Part shown: in pieces, positions 55,151 to 64,000 of the stretch | Layout: every line of letters begins with the position of its first letter | How positions within the stretch are numbered: position 1 is the stretch's first letter | Assembly (NCBI RefSeq): GCF_001750165.1 | Contig: NZ_CP015412.1 | Coordinates: 124,001-188,000 of the forward strand | Direction: 5' to 3' | Source: Pseudoalteromonas luteoviolacea | GTDB lineage: Bacteria; Pseudomonadota; Gammaproteobacteria; Enterobacterales; Alteromonadaceae | Length of the DNA stretch: 64,000 nucleotides | Notes under the pieces: model-generated | Told to the model about the DNA's origin: nothing | What the model saw: the letters and a program-made list of their open reading frames with translations, nothing else | Databases searched by the model: none | Position numbers and translations under genes: made by a program

Positions 55151-55582
55151 CTAGGAGCCGAAAGAGCGTTTGATATGTTCTTCAATTTCAAATTCATGAT
55201 TGCGAAATGACTTGAGGAGTTTATAACTCAACGGCAGGCGTCGATGAGGTCTAGTCTCTTTGATTTTGTGATAAGAGGGCTCTTTATCCAAATCAATAAG
55301 CCCCATAGCCCATTTTCTAAAGTTACGTTTGCCAATCGGATTGCTAATGAGCGCTTCCACTTCAGTATGTCGCTTATCTTGCTTTATGTGCTCAAACAGC
55401 TGTTCGACTGTCGCCTTATCCCCTTCAATAACCTGCATGAAGTGATGTCTATCGTAGAGTAACATACCAGATATACTGCTTAATTGATTGGCCGCGGCAC
55501 ATTGTCTTCTTAATGTTTCTAACTCTGCATCGCTTAAAGGCGTTGTGACGGTGCTGATGTATATGAGCTCAATTAATTCCAT
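55151..55582 (-). CDS. BLUF-domain blue-light sensor
   Basis: The product has 143 residues. All key BLUF residues are in place: Tyr8 in LIYIS, Asn32 in AANQLSS, Gln50 in FMQVIEG, and the semi-conserved Trp91 and Met93 in KWAMG. BLUF domains bind FAD and switch on blue light. There is no output domain in the protein, so it must act on a partner. The neighbouring gene downstream on the same strand is an EAL phosphodiesterase, which BLUF domains often control when fused (as in BlrP1). An interaction here is inferred. Confidence 0.88.
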   Translation of the reverse strand: MELIELIYISTVTTPLSDAELETLRRQCAAANQLSSISGMLLYDRHHFMQVIEGDKATVEQLFEHIKQDKRHTEVEALISNPIGKRNFRKWAMGLIDLDKEPSYHKIKETRPHRRLPLSYKLLKSFRNHEFEIEEHIKRSFGS

Positions 55583-55666
55583 AGTACGATTGAGTTTGTT
55601 GCAATACTGTCAAAGATAGTCGTAAATATATTGGTTCGCACTAAAACAAAGTATATTTATGTTAGT

Positions 55667-55694
55667 CAAAAATTGAGGGAGATAATCCCTCAAT
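55667..55694 (-). terminator. Intrinsic terminator after the small secreted protein gene
   Basis: On the reverse strand, perfect 9-bp arms ATTGAGGGA/TCCCTCAAT are followed by a T-run (TTTTTGA). Confidence 0.7.
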
Positions 55695-55707
55695 CTTATC
55701 AGGTCAG

Positions 55708-56142
55708 TTATAGCCCAATTTTATGCGAGACAGTTACTTCGCACGGTGCAGAATTTTGACCAAATGCTGATTGCACAAAAAGTCGGTCGCCTTGCTTTAG
55801 GTTTGACAAGATTAATTTAGTTGTGTCATAGCGACGCCTTGCCACTTGATCGTCCCATGCATTGGAGCTGTCTTTGTTTACATCGTAGTAGATATTACAG
55901 CCGCCAACTAAACCGTTATTTGTTATCCAATCAAAGTTGATGTTGTAGTTAGAAATGCTGTAGTTGAACTTGGCAATTCCATTTTGTCCATAACTGTCTG
56001 TGATATCAATGTAGGTCCATCGCGCTTGTGGTACACCAGGACGTGGCTTTTCGGTAATACTCACACCTAAACCTGAGTCTGCGTAGACCGCTGATGTTGC
56101 TGATAGAGTTGCTAGAATTAAGGCCACTTTTGTAAATTTCAT
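55708..56142 (-). CDS. Secreted protein of unknown function
   Basis: The product has 144 residues from the ATG at 56142, which lies at a normal distance from an AAGGAAA site (a TTG at 56151 does not). A signal peptide (ends near AVYA) is clear. The mature protein is beta-rich, with two Cys, and contains repeated Asn/Tyr residues (NYSISNYNINFDW). No family is recognised. It stands alone with its own terminator, so it is an independent unit. Confidence 0.58.
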   Translation of the reverse strand: MKFTKVALILATLSATSAVYADSGLGVSITEKPRPGVPQARWTYIDITDSYGQNGIAKFNYSISNYNINFDWITNNGLVGGCNIYYDVNKDSSNAWDDQVARRRYDTTKLILSNLKQGDRLFVQSAFGQNSAPCEVTVSHKIGL

Positions 56143-56447
56143 TTTAAACAATTTCCTTTTTGATTTTCAATTTAGTGATGCCACTATATTTTAAATATAA
56201 ATAAATTAATGGCGGAATTAAGTTATCATTTAAAATTTAAACTTTCATTTAAGAATTTGTAACTTTTTGTTATCTCTATATGGCCGTGTCAGAGTGTTCA
56301 TTTTTGAAAGGAAGGAGTTGGGTCTGTGCATATATATAAATGCAATAATTTATTGAAGTTTCAAGCGATAGTACTTTACTTTGAGTGTGCTCTCTCCTAC
56401 TTTTTTAGTAACTGAATCTATATTTAATCATATAAAAGCGAGGGCGA

Positions 56448-58691
56448 ATGCTGGCACTATCGACACAAACAATATTGTTGATGTGTGCAGTTGGCATTGT
56501 TGCTTCGGCAACTGCGTTGACTTTTCTATGGATGGCTAATCGTAATATCAAAGCGACCGCATTTTGGGCTGTAGGACCTTGGTTACTTGTGGCTAATTTT
56601 GGTTTATTTGCTGCGCAAAATGCACTGCCTTATTTTTTTAAACACATTGCATCCAATTTGTGTGGGCAACTTTCCTTAATCATGATGTTAATTGGTTTGT
56701 ATTACGCGGTTGATAAGCGTCCTCCATGGAGAGTTTTGGGAGCATATATATTCGGATTTTTGATACTTTTGATGAGCTTTACTTTTTGGTTCGATTCTTA
56801 TGAATATCGATTAAAGCTCGCCGTATTTACAATCTTAAGTACTTCCATATGGATGGTGGTTTTTATGCTTGAGCATCGAAGAAACCGATTCGAAGTATCA
56901 GGTGCATTAGTTGTTCTGGGGTTAGGGTGCTTAAACACAGCTGGTTTTTTTAGGATTAGTGCTCCAATCCAGGATAGTGCGACAAGCATCATGACGGATA
57001 CAAGTATTTATATCCAACTGTTCTTTATTACTATTATGGTCGCACAGTTGGTTTTCAATTTTGGCTTTGCAATCATGGTGGGTGAGTTACATAACTTTGC
57101 TATTAAACAAGCACAGCAAGCGCTGCTCAATACAAATCACGAATTAGCCATTGCTAAAAAAAGAGCTGAAGAAGCCTCACGGCATAAATCAGAGTTTTTG
57201 GCCAATATGAGCCATGAGATACGTACTCCTATGAATGGAGTGATTGGGATGTTAGATCTGGTCGAGAAAGAAGGTCTGAACGAGGTCCAGCATAACTATG
57301 TCATGACAGCAAAATCTAGCGCAGATGCTCTGATGGTCGTGATTAACGATATTTTAGACTTTTCAAAGATTGAAGCGGGTCGGCTAGAAATAGAAAAGGT
57401 AGCATTCGATCTTATTAAGCAAAGTGCATCATTAGTGCAGACTCATGCACATGCTGCGCATGGAAAAGGGATTGAGCTGGTATTAGATACGGTGAACGTA
57501 ACAACACGCAGTGTTAAAGGCGATCCTATTCGGTTTAAACAGATATTAGGTAATTTGATCAGTAATGCATTGAAGTTTACAAGTGAAGGCGAAGTGATTA
57601 TTACGCTTAGCACCGAAGATCACAATGGTAAAGTGAAGTTGATAGGGCATGTTAAAGATACTGGCATTGGTATTGAACTTGATAAACAGCAAAAATTATT
57701 CCAGTCATTTTCACAAGTCGATTCAACGACAACGAGGCGATTCGGTGGAACGGGACTCGGTCTAGCCATTGTTAGAACCCTCTGTCAACTTATGGGAGGG
57801 AAAGCATCGTTGCAGAGCGAGTTGGGGGTGGGGAGTATTTTTAGTTTTGAAATTATGCTCGAGTCAATGCCTTGTGAGCATGTACCGCCAATTACTCAAT
57901 TCAATTCAGTGTTAATCATTGATAGCAATAAGTCAGCGGCCAATACACTTAAAAGTGTTGTTGGCAAGTATGCCTCAATGGTTAGCATTGCGTGTGATTT
58001 AGACGAGTCAAAATTATACTTAAACACGCCTCCTGATTTATTAATATTAAGCCGTTATGTAAAAGGGAAAAAGTCAGAGCGCCGGCTTAAAAAAATGTCT
58101 TTAGGCCCAAATACAACAGCAATTATTTTAACGCTATTAAATGATGTAGAGAGCAGTCAATATTTTAGTGATTGTGGATTCAATAGTCGTTTTAATAAAC
58201 CATTCACACAAAGTGAATTTGAAGGGTTTGTAAAGTCTGTTAAGGAGACTGAAGTTGCACCATCACTAAAGGAAAACTTAGACTTAATGACATTTGAGCA
58301 GCAGGTGGTTCTGTTGGTAGAAGATAACCCTGTCAATCAGTTGGTTGCTAAAAAAATGCTAGATTCATTGGGGCTCAAAACTGAGTTGGCAAGCAACGGG
58401 AAAGAGGCATTAGAGAAGCTGTTCGCTGCGAAGTATGCGTACCAGCTGGTGTTAATGGATTGCCAAATGCCATATATGGATGGCTTTGAAGCGACTAGAC
58501 GGATCCGCAGTGGTGAAGGTGGTAAGCGGTTTTTAAACATTCCAATTTTAGCATTGACTGCAAACGCCATGAAAGGAGATAGAGAGGCTTGTATTGAAGC
58601 TGGCATGAATGACTACATAACGAAACCAATTGTTTTGGATAACTTGACTGACATTTTATCTCAATTTCTGGTGTCTGCTAAGGCACATTAG
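56448..58691 (+). CDS. Hybrid sensor histidine kinase with one pseudo-receiver and one active receiver
   Basis: The product has 747 residues. An N-terminal membrane sensor of about six or seven helices (residues 5-215) is followed by a coiled coil. The HisKA motif is NMSHEIRTPMNG (His256), and the ATPase domain has NALKFTSEGE, DTGIGI and GGTGLGLAI. Two receiver domains follow. The first (about 490-610) lacks the phospho-acceptor Asp (its position reads LLILS) but keeps NKPF. The second (about 620-745) is canonical, with LVEDNP and Asp671 in VLMDCQMPYMDG. It probably works as a phosphorelay kinase with an uncoupled first receiver. No partner gene is adjacent. Confidence 0.87.
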   Translation: MLALSTQTILLMCAVGIVASATALTFLWMANRNIKATAFWAVGPWLLVANFGLFAAQNALPYFFKHIASNLCGQLSLIMMLIGLYYAVDKRPPWRVLGAYIFGFLILLMSFTFWFDSYEYRLKLAVFTILSTSIWMVVFMLEHRRNRFEVSGALVVLGLGCLNTAGFFRISAPIQDSATSIMTDTSIYIQLFFITIMVAQLVFNFGFAIMVGELHNFAIKQAQQALLNTNHELAIAKKRAEEASRHKSEFLANMSHEIRTPMNGVIGMLDLVEKEGLNEVQHNYVMTAKSSADALMVVINDILDFSKIEAGRLEIEKVAFDLIKQSASLVQTHAHAAHGKGIELVLDTVNVTTRSVKGDPIRFKQILGNLISNALKFTSEGEVIITLSTEDHNGKVKLIGHVKDTGIGIELDKQQKLFQSFSQVDSTTTRRFGGTGLGLAIVRTLCQLMGGKASLQSELGVGSIFSFEIMLESMPCEHVPPITQFNSVLIIDSNKSAANTLKSVVGKYASMVSIACDLDESKLYLNTPPDLLILSRYVKGKKSERRLKKMSLGPNTTAIILTLLNDVESSQYFSDCGFNSRFNKPFTQSEFEGFVKSVKETEVAPSLKENLDLMTFEQQVVLLVEDNPVNQLVAKKMLDSLGLKTELASNGKEALEKLFAAKYAYQLVLMDCQMPYMDGFEATRRIRSGEGGKRFLNIPILALTANAMKGDREACIEAGMNDYITKPIVLDNLTDILSQFLVSAKAH

Positions 58692-58840
58692 CTTTTCACC
58701 ACACCGTTAAATTCGTTAATAAACCTGGGACAGCACCTGTCCACAACTCTCCAATTTTTTCTTGACTTAAAGTCGGCTTGAAGTGGCATAGTTTTTTGAC
58801 TAGTTTAATTTTTGCTGAACGCAGCTTTAAGGAGATATGC

Positions 58841-59353
58841 ATGTTCTTATACGAAAGTGTGTTTGAATTGATAGGGTTATCTATCATTGTTGGGCTTGGT
58901 GCCACTGTGTTTATGGATATCTGGAGTGAATTTTTAAAACGTAGTTTTGGTATTCAACCGTTAAATTATGCTTTAGTGGGTCGTTGGACAATCCACTGCC
59001 TACAGGGCAAGTTGTCGCATCAAAGTATTGCCAACGCAAAGGCCAAAAACTTTGAAGGTATTACAGGTTGGGTCGTCCATTACATTACTGGTGTGATATT
59101 CGCCCTTACCATTATTTTTATCGCGCAAGTGATAAATATGAGTTTGTTGTTAAACCCATTGTTCGTAATTTTATTCGGCACATTGACGGTGTGTTTCCCT
59201 TTTTTTGTGATGCAGCCATGTTTTGGTATGGGCATCGCAGCGAGCAAAATGCCAAAAGCTAATATTGCTAGATTAAAGAGTATTGGTGCGCATGTTTCCT
59301 TTGGTTTTGGCCTCTATCTCACTCTGCTATGTCTCTCACTATTTTATACATAA
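58841..59353 (+). CDS. DUF2938 family membrane protein
   Basis: The product has 170 residues. I chose the ATG at 58841, which follows AAGGAGA; a frame from 58778 begins in non-coding DNA. Four to five hydrophobic helices are visible, with conserved GATVFMDIWSEF near the start and PCFGMGIAASKMP (about residues 128-140). The DUF2938 assignment is by recognition of this pattern; the function is unknown. It starts 150 bp after the hybrid kinase and 70 bp before the cupin gene. Confidence 0.7.
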   Translation: MFLYESVFELIGLSIIVGLGATVFMDIWSEFLKRSFGIQPLNYALVGRWTIHCLQGKLSHQSIANAKAKNFEGITGWVVHYITGVIFALTIIFIAQVINMSLLLNPLFVILFGTLTVCFPFFVMQPCFGMGIAASKMPKANIARLKSIGAHVSFGFGLYLTLLCLSLFYT

Positions 59354-59412
59354 CGTTAAGTGGTCAGTCACTTATATCTATCTCTACTGTAATCAAGATA
59401 AAGGAATGAATA

Positions 59413-59901
59413 ATGGATAAAGCAATGAACAAAGTACTTTTGAATTACCCTAAAAGTGGAAGTTATCTTAAATCATCGGGAAATTTATACCGAGAAATCA
59501 TCAATGGCGAGCAGACAGAGGGAAAATTTTCTCTGATCGAATCAATTATTAAGCCTGGACAAGGCGGGCCATTCCATACGCATACCAATGAGCAAGAATC
59601 ATTTTTAGTAATAAGTGGAACGCTGACAATATTTGATGGCGATAATCAATATAAGGCAACCCCAGGAACGTTTATTTTCTGCCCAATCAACTCATTAAGA
59701 GGATTTCGAAATGAAACGAATGAGCAAGTGAAAGTACTGATTTTATATACGCCATCAGGGATTGAAAAAATGATACGTATGGAAGGAGAAGTTATAGACT
59801 CTGTAGAGGGTTACCAGTTTGAAGCTACCGAAAGCAAGCTTACGTGTCCGGTTTTAAACAAGGAGTTTGGCATTGTCGAAGATAGCCGCCCATTGACATA
59901 A
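59413..59901 (+). CDS. Cupin-domain protein
   Basis: The product has 162 residues with a single cupin domain. The metal-binding motif 1 is complete: FHTHTNEQESFLVISG (HxH-x4-E), and motif 2 follows as PINSLRGFRNE. Small cupins of this kind include dioxygenases, isomerases and regulators. Here the substrate is unknown. It starts behind AAGGAATGAAT and lies between the DUF2938 and threonine aldolase genes, without clear functional links. Confidence 0.78.
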   Translation: MDKAMNKVLLNYPKSGSYLKSSGNLYREIINGEQTEGKFSLIESIIKPGQGGPFHTHTNEQESFLVISGTLTIFDGDNQYKATPGTFIFCPINSLRGFRNETNEQVKVLILYTPSGIEKMIRMEGEVIDSVEGYQFEATESKLTCPVLNKEFGIVEDSRPLT

Positions 59902-60015
59902 CGTCTGCTGAGCTGTTTATGTTTAGCCTCTGAATGTTAGTGGTTTTATAGTTGGCTTAGAATGATATATTCTAGCCAACATATTGTGTAATAACTGACT
60001 TAATAGGGAAACTTT

Positions 60016-61035
60016 ATGATTGATTTTCGCTCTGATACGGTGACACAGCCTTGCAAAAATATGAGGCGCTTAATGAGTAACGCTATGGTTGGTGATGACG
60101 TCTATGGTGATGATCCCACTGTGAACGAGTTAGAGCAGTACAGTTCAAAAAAGCATGGATTTGAAGCTTCTCTATTTGTTAGTTCAGGTACGCAGGCCAA
60201 TTTATTGGCGATACTTGCACATTGTGACAGAGGGGATGAATATCTTTGTGGTCAAGATGCACATAATTATAAGTATGAAGCCGGTGGCGCTGCTGTATTA
60301 GGCTCAGTGCAGCCTCAACCTATAGAGAACCTGCCTGATGGACGTATTTGCTTAGATAAAGTCGCAGCGGCTATTAAACCTAACGACTTTCATTTTGCGA
60401 GAACTAAAATGTTAAGTCTAGAAAATACCATCGGTGGTCAGGTTCTGGGCCTAGATTATTTAAAAGACGCGAGAGCACTCACTAAAAAATATGCGCTAAA
60501 GCAGCATTTGGATGGTGCAAGAGTATATAACGCAGCGATTGCGTTAGGGGTGGATGTAAAAGAGATCAGCCAATACTTTGATTCGATGACGGTATGCTTA
60601 TCGAAAGGGCTTGGAGCACCTGTCGGGTCATTACTCATGGGGGATTTCGAGTTTATAGAAAAAGCACGAAGACTTAGAAAAATGCTCGGTGGTGGTATGC
60701 GACAAGCAGGCATATTAGCCGCTGCAGGTATATATGCGCTGAAAAATAACGTTAATCGCTTGGCTGAAGACCATGATAATGCGCGCTATTTAGCGCAGCG
60801 TGTCAATGAACTTCCTGGTTTTGATAGCTCATCATATGATGTACAAACAAATTTAGTGTTTTTAAATGTTGATGAGAGCGTTAACATGCAAGCGTTTGCG
60901 GAAGTGATGTTTAGCAATGGCATCAATGTGACTCCTGGATATCAAGGTATGCGTTTAGTGACGCATTCAGGTGTGAATAAAGACAAAATTGATGTGTTTA
61001 TTGATACGGCAAAATCATATTTTAAAATTGATTAA
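60016..61035 (+). CDS. ltaE: Low-specificity L-threonine aldolase
   Basis: The product has 339 residues, the normal size. It opens IDFRSDTVTQP, as the family does, and has GDDVYGDDPTVNELE. The PLP lysine is Lys197 in CLSKGLGAPVGS. The enzyme cleaves threonine or allo-threonine to glycine and acetaldehyde, feeding the glycine pool. The ribosome-binding site is AGGGAAA. The gene stands alone, with an untranslated stretch of about 500 bp after it. Confidence 0.92.
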   Translation: MIDFRSDTVTQPCKNMRRLMSNAMVGDDVYGDDPTVNELEQYSSKKHGFEASLFVSSGTQANLLAILAHCDRGDEYLCGQDAHNYKYEAGGAAVLGSVQPQPIENLPDGRICLDKVAAAIKPNDFHFARTKMLSLENTIGGQVLGLDYLKDARALTKKYALKQHLDGARVYNAAIALGVDVKEISQYFDSMTVCLSKGLGAPVGSLLMGDFEFIEKARRLRKMLGGGMRQAGILAAAGIYALKNNVNRLAEDHDNARYLAQRVNELPGFDSSSYDVQTNLVFLNVDESVNMQAFAEVMFSNGINVTPGYQGMRLVTHSGVNKDKIDVFIDTAKSYFKID

Positions 61036-61532
61036 CGTGTAACTTCCACCAGCATTTCATTTTAGAGGCTTATGAATCTTAAAAAATACATAAGCCCTCC
61101 TATATTCACTTTGATCATTTTTACCCAACAGGCTGCAGCTTTTTCTTCCCGAGGAGTGAAGCTTAAGTATTTTTTAGCTTGTATTCATACTCAAACCAGA
61201 GATTTGATATAAGCCTGTCACCTTAAATTAGTAAGCGTAAATAGACATATAAATAGCCTAATAGCGACTTTTATTATCGACTAAAGCGGTTTCGCTAACT
61301 GCATTTATAGTAAGGTTGGTATTTTTAAGTTTCTGACTTAAAAGCTTATTTAAATTTTTTCGTGTGTTTTAAGGTGGTTTTTTAAAAGGTAGGTTTGTAA
61401 ATGAGTGTAAATGGGTGGTCTGATTTTTTTGAATAATTGGCTTATTTTTAATGTGCCTTCAAACAGTTTGAAACGGTTTTTCTTAGAGCTGAGGTTTAAC
61501 ATGAGTACCAATACTTTAAGGAGTCACTATAA
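61036..61532. other. Intergenic region before the barrel-protein pair
   Basis: About 500 bases without a credible gene. It holds A- and T-rich runs near 61320-61440 and must contain the promoter of the outer-membrane protein genes. I see no perfect hairpin. Confidence 0.45.
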
Positions 61533-62144
61533 ATGAAAAAACAATTATTAATGGCCGTAGTCGCAGCATGTAGTATTACGGCCCAAGCTGCGGATCTGAG
61601 TAAAACTTATGTTGAACTGGGTTATTCAAAGTCAGATTTCAAAGATAACATGTATTTTGATGATAAAACGGATTTAGACTTAGTTGGCCATCAAGTGAGC
61701 TTAAGCTATGAATTTGATAGTGGCATATACGCAGGTATACATACTAAAAGACATAAAGATACATTTCTAATTGCTTTTTTTGACAGAGATGTTGACCTTA
61801 ACGAAAACTTGTTGGAACTAGGGTATGTGGCTCATGAAACTGAGAACGGTCGATTTTCTGTTGGCGCATTTGCAGGAGAGTTAGAGCTGGTAGTGGAAGA
61901 TAGTAGCAGTGATGCGGATCTTTATCGCCTATATACGGAATATGACTACCGATTTAATCAGTATTTTTCGGCGTTTGCCAAGCTTGGTTATGAATCTTTG
62001 GACGCTAAGGAAGCGAGCAGTGAAAATGGACTTTGGACCGAAGTAGGCATTCGCGCACATTGGGGTGCATCGAGCTTTTCTTGGGAATTCTCAGAAGGCA
62101 AAAGCATTGAGCAAGTTGCTTTTGTATACCGCTATTCATTCTAA
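61533..62144 (+). CDS. Outer-membrane beta-barrel protein, first of a tandem pair
   Basis: The product has 203 residues with a signal peptide (ends at AQAAD). The mature part is a series of amphipathic beta strands, with aromatic residues at the ends and a C-terminal VYRYSF, the usual signal for barrel insertion (final Phe). It resembles small 8-stranded OmpA/OmpX-like barrels. The second gene of the pair at 62358 is its homologue throughout: YVELGYSKSDF vs FIEFGYVQSDF, and NGRFSVGAFAGE vs NGRFSFGAGIGE. The role is not known. Confidence 0.75.
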   Translation: MKKQLLMAVVAACSITAQAADLSKTYVELGYSKSDFKDNMYFDDKTDLDLVGHQVSLSYEFDSGIYAGIHTKRHKDTFLIAFFDRDVDLNENLLELGYVAHETENGRFSVGAFAGELELVVEDSSSDADLYRLYTEYDYRFNQYFSAFAKLGYESLDAKEASSENGLWTEVGIRAHWGASSFSWEFSEGKSIEQVAFVYRYSF

Positions 62145-62357
62145 CGTTTTATCTTAGATTTCTCCTCTGGGTTGGTACACTCCCTATCAGCCCATTTATT
62201 TATTTCTTCGCGGATAATTGGGTACTCGTTATTGAGTCACCAATTTTGATCTAGCGGCTTATTTGTATAGCTTGATAACGATTGAGACACTTTGATACAG
62301 ACCCATTGCTTTATCTTCTATACCATTTTCCCAAGTGTTAAATGAAGGAATAAAGTA

Positions 62358-62951
62358 ATGAAAAAAATTCTATATATGATGATGTTATCGGTTTCAGGGC
62401 TAAACGTACAAGCGGCTGATTTAAGCAAAACATTCATTGAGTTTGGATATGTACAAAGTGATTTTGGAGATAAATCAAAAGTAGAGCCAGATGGTATCAA
62501 GCTGGGCTTTGGCTATGAATTTGAGAATGGGCTCTACACCAGTTTCACGGCAAAACGTCAAGGAGATACGATAGAAAGTGACGTAAGAAAACTAGATATA
62601 GACATAGACGAAAATTATTTTGAGCTCGGTTATATCGCATATGAAACAAGCAATGGCAGATTCTCATTTGGTGCAGGTATTGGGGAAGTGGACTGGTATC
62701 TGAAACAATACACACTTGAAGGTGATTTTTATCGCTTTTTTACCGAGTACGAACACCGCTTTAATGAATATTTTTCGGGGTATGCTCGGCTAGGCTATGA
62801 GTACTTTGACCCGAAAGGAGCGAAAAATAATGAGGGGGCATGGGCTGAACTTGGCGTGCAAGCTCACATGGGTGACTCAAGCATTGTGCTGAGCTATTTT
62901 GATAGTCAGGGCATGGACCAACTGGGTGTAACGTATCGTTACGCATTCTAA
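62358..62951 (+). CDS. Outer-membrane beta-barrel protein, second of a tandem pair
   Basis: The product has 197 residues with a signal peptide (ends QAAD), the same strand pattern as the preceding gene, and a C-terminal Phe (VTYRYAF). It starts 213 bp after it, with AAGGAATAAAG before the ATG. The pair is a tandem duplication that has diverged. The strand order is conserved while the external loops differ, typical of proteins that face phage or host contact. The function is unknown. Confidence 0.75.
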   Translation: MKKILYMMMLSVSGLNVQAADLSKTFIEFGYVQSDFGDKSKVEPDGIKLGFGYEFENGLYTSFTAKRQGDTIESDVRKLDIDIDENYFELGYIAYETSNGRFSFGAGIGEVDWYLKQYTLEGDFYRFFTEYEHRFNEYFSGYARLGYEYFDPKGAKNNEGAWAELGVQAHMGDSSIVLSYFDSQGMDQLGVTYRYAF

Positions 62952-63149
62952 TAAACAGAGTAACAGCTTGAACCTGTTCTTTGGGGTCACGGCTTGGTAT
63001 GGAAAACAAAATAATGAGTAAATGCTAAAGGTCGACTTATATTTTTCATTATCGATTGCGATGTATTCTATCAACTATATGTTTATGGTAATACTATTTT
63101 AATAATGGTTGTTGCGTTGCTAAAAACATACATCTCAAAAGGATAAAAA

Positions 63150-63845
63150 ATGAAAACAATTGGTTTACTTGGTGGCATGAGTTGGGAATCGACGGCAAAT
63201 TACTATAAGCATATCAATCATGGGGTTAAGTCAAAGTTAGGGGGGTTACATTCGGCAGAAATCGTTATGAAAAGCCTCGACTTTGCTCCTATTGCTGAGC
63301 TTCAGCAAGCAAATAAATGGGACACAATGGCCGACATGCTTACACAAGATGCCCGAGATATTGAACGAGCTGGGGCTGATTTCATACTTATTTGTACAAA
63401 CACCATGCATTTGATTTTTGATGCGGTGCAAGCTGGCGTAGGTATTCCTCTCATTCATATTGCGGACCCTACCGGAGAACAATTAAAACATGATGGCAAG
63501 CAAAAGGTTGGGTTGCTTGGTACACAGTTTACGATGTCAGAGTCATTTTATAAGGATAGGCTTAAAAGTAAATTTGATATTGATGTGATAGTGCCTAATG
63601 AAGCGGACCAAAAAGTAATTCATGATGTGATTTATAACGAACTCTGTGTCGGTGAAATTAAGTCTGAATCTAAGCAGGTATATTTAGAAGTTATTGCAAA
63701 ACTGCAGGCACAGGGGGCTGAGGCTGTCATTTTGGGGTGTACAGAGATTGCATTATTGGTTAACGAAAATGATACAGATATCCCAGTATATGATACAGCT
63801 GTTTTGCATGCGGATAGTGCTGTATCGAATTCATTAAAGCATTGA
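63150..63845 (+). CDS. Aspartate/glutamate racemase-family protein
   Basis: The product has 231 residues, with the two catalytic Cys of the family: Cys82 in LICTNTMH and Cys197 in LGCTEI. It opens GLLGGMSWESTANYY, as in the YgeA/RacX-type amino-acid racemases. Relatives interconvert L- and D-amino acids, used in the wall or as signals. The ribosome-binding site (AAAGGATAA) is good. It stands alone between the barrel proteins and the window's last gene start. Confidence 0.88.
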   Translation: MKTIGLLGGMSWESTANYYKHINHGVKSKLGGLHSAEIVMKSLDFAPIAELQQANKWDTMADMLTQDARDIERAGADFILICTNTMHLIFDAVQAGVGIPLIHIADPTGEQLKHDGKQKVGLLGTQFTMSESFYKDRLKSKFDIDVIVPNEADQKVIHDVIYNELCVGEIKSESKQVYLEVIAKLQAQGAEAVILGCTEIALLVNENDTDIPVYDTAVLHADSAVSNSLKH

Positions 63846-63987
63846 GTATCAGTGCTTTATACTTAACTTCCACCAGTTAAAGGAATGTTTTATGTACTTG
63901 TATTGATTTTTAATAATAAACAATTCAAAAATTAGAGCTTTTATTTTAATTTTGTGTAAAAATTTACTCGTTTTAAAAGGAGTAATT

Positions 63988-64000
63988 ATGAAATTAAAAT
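63988..64000 (+). CDS. Start of a further gene (window edge)
   Basis: A strong ribosome-binding site (AAAAGGAG) is followed by ATG at 63988, then codons for Met-Lys-Leu-Lys, before the window ends. The MKLK start and this site resemble the probable RiPP precursor at 43464 (MKVK), so another precursor is possible, but four codons cannot show it. Confidence 0.35.

Overview
The window looks like chromosomal DNA of a marine gammaproteobacterium of the Alteromonadales, most likely Pseudoalteromonas. This is inferred from gene content, not from a marker gene: a TonB receptor with Fur boxes, an H-NOX/kinase pair, a BLUF protein, many small sensory and secreted proteins, AT-rich intergenic DNA, and palindromic repeat arrays. 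No rRNA or tRNA gene was found.

Layout. 1-3230: a truncated TonB-dependent receptor and a two-component system, with Fur-box-like sites before both. 3472-4578: a CE2-type esterase. 4721-6633: a compact locus of an HTH protein, a 55-residue peptide, a multi-pass membrane protein and a second related peptide with an internal stop codon; a divergent XRE regulator adjoins it. 6815-9515: NfeD/QmcA, a methyltransferase and a NudB-like Nudix hydrolase, with a candidate structured RNA upstream of the Nudix gene. 10182-13189: a TPR protein and a secreted M6 metalloprotease. 13403-18153: a strong Fur box in front of five overlapping or tightly packed genes (thioester-reductase-like SDR, class III aminotransferase, SRPBCC, acyl-CoA-dehydrogenase-like, formyltransferase), followed by an RND pump (18389-22548). 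22761-27268: a MerR regulator, three paralogous 5-TM proteins, and a nitric-oxide-sensing H-NOX/histidine-kinase operon. 27687-29189: a secreted RTX-repeat protein.

29340-31290, 41375-42720 and 46690-47465 are three arrays of palindromic repeats. The middle array contains a GIY-YIG nuclease gene. Between the first two arrays lies a defence-like block: a methyltransferase, a PLD-helicase fused to a LexA-like domain, an unknown soluble plus 4-TM pair, and a convergent PLD-helicase. A frameshifted UPF0149-like gene (40051-41308) follows; an intact paralogue is at 52305.

42843-64000 holds a probable orphan RiPP precursor, a DUF4124/gluzincin protein, a LysR regulator, dGTPase, a large Sel1-repeat lipoprotein, separate BLUF and EAL proteins, a hybrid histidine kinase, a DUF2938 protein, a cupin, threonine aldolase, a tandem pair of outer-membrane barrel proteins and an Asp/Glu racemase. 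The last bases carry a ribosome-binding site and start codon of a further gene.

Iron (Fur) and gas, light and c-di-GMP signalling recur. The least explained parts are the HTH/peptide/membrane locus, the Fur-controlled biosynthetic cluster and the small genes nested between the two helicases.
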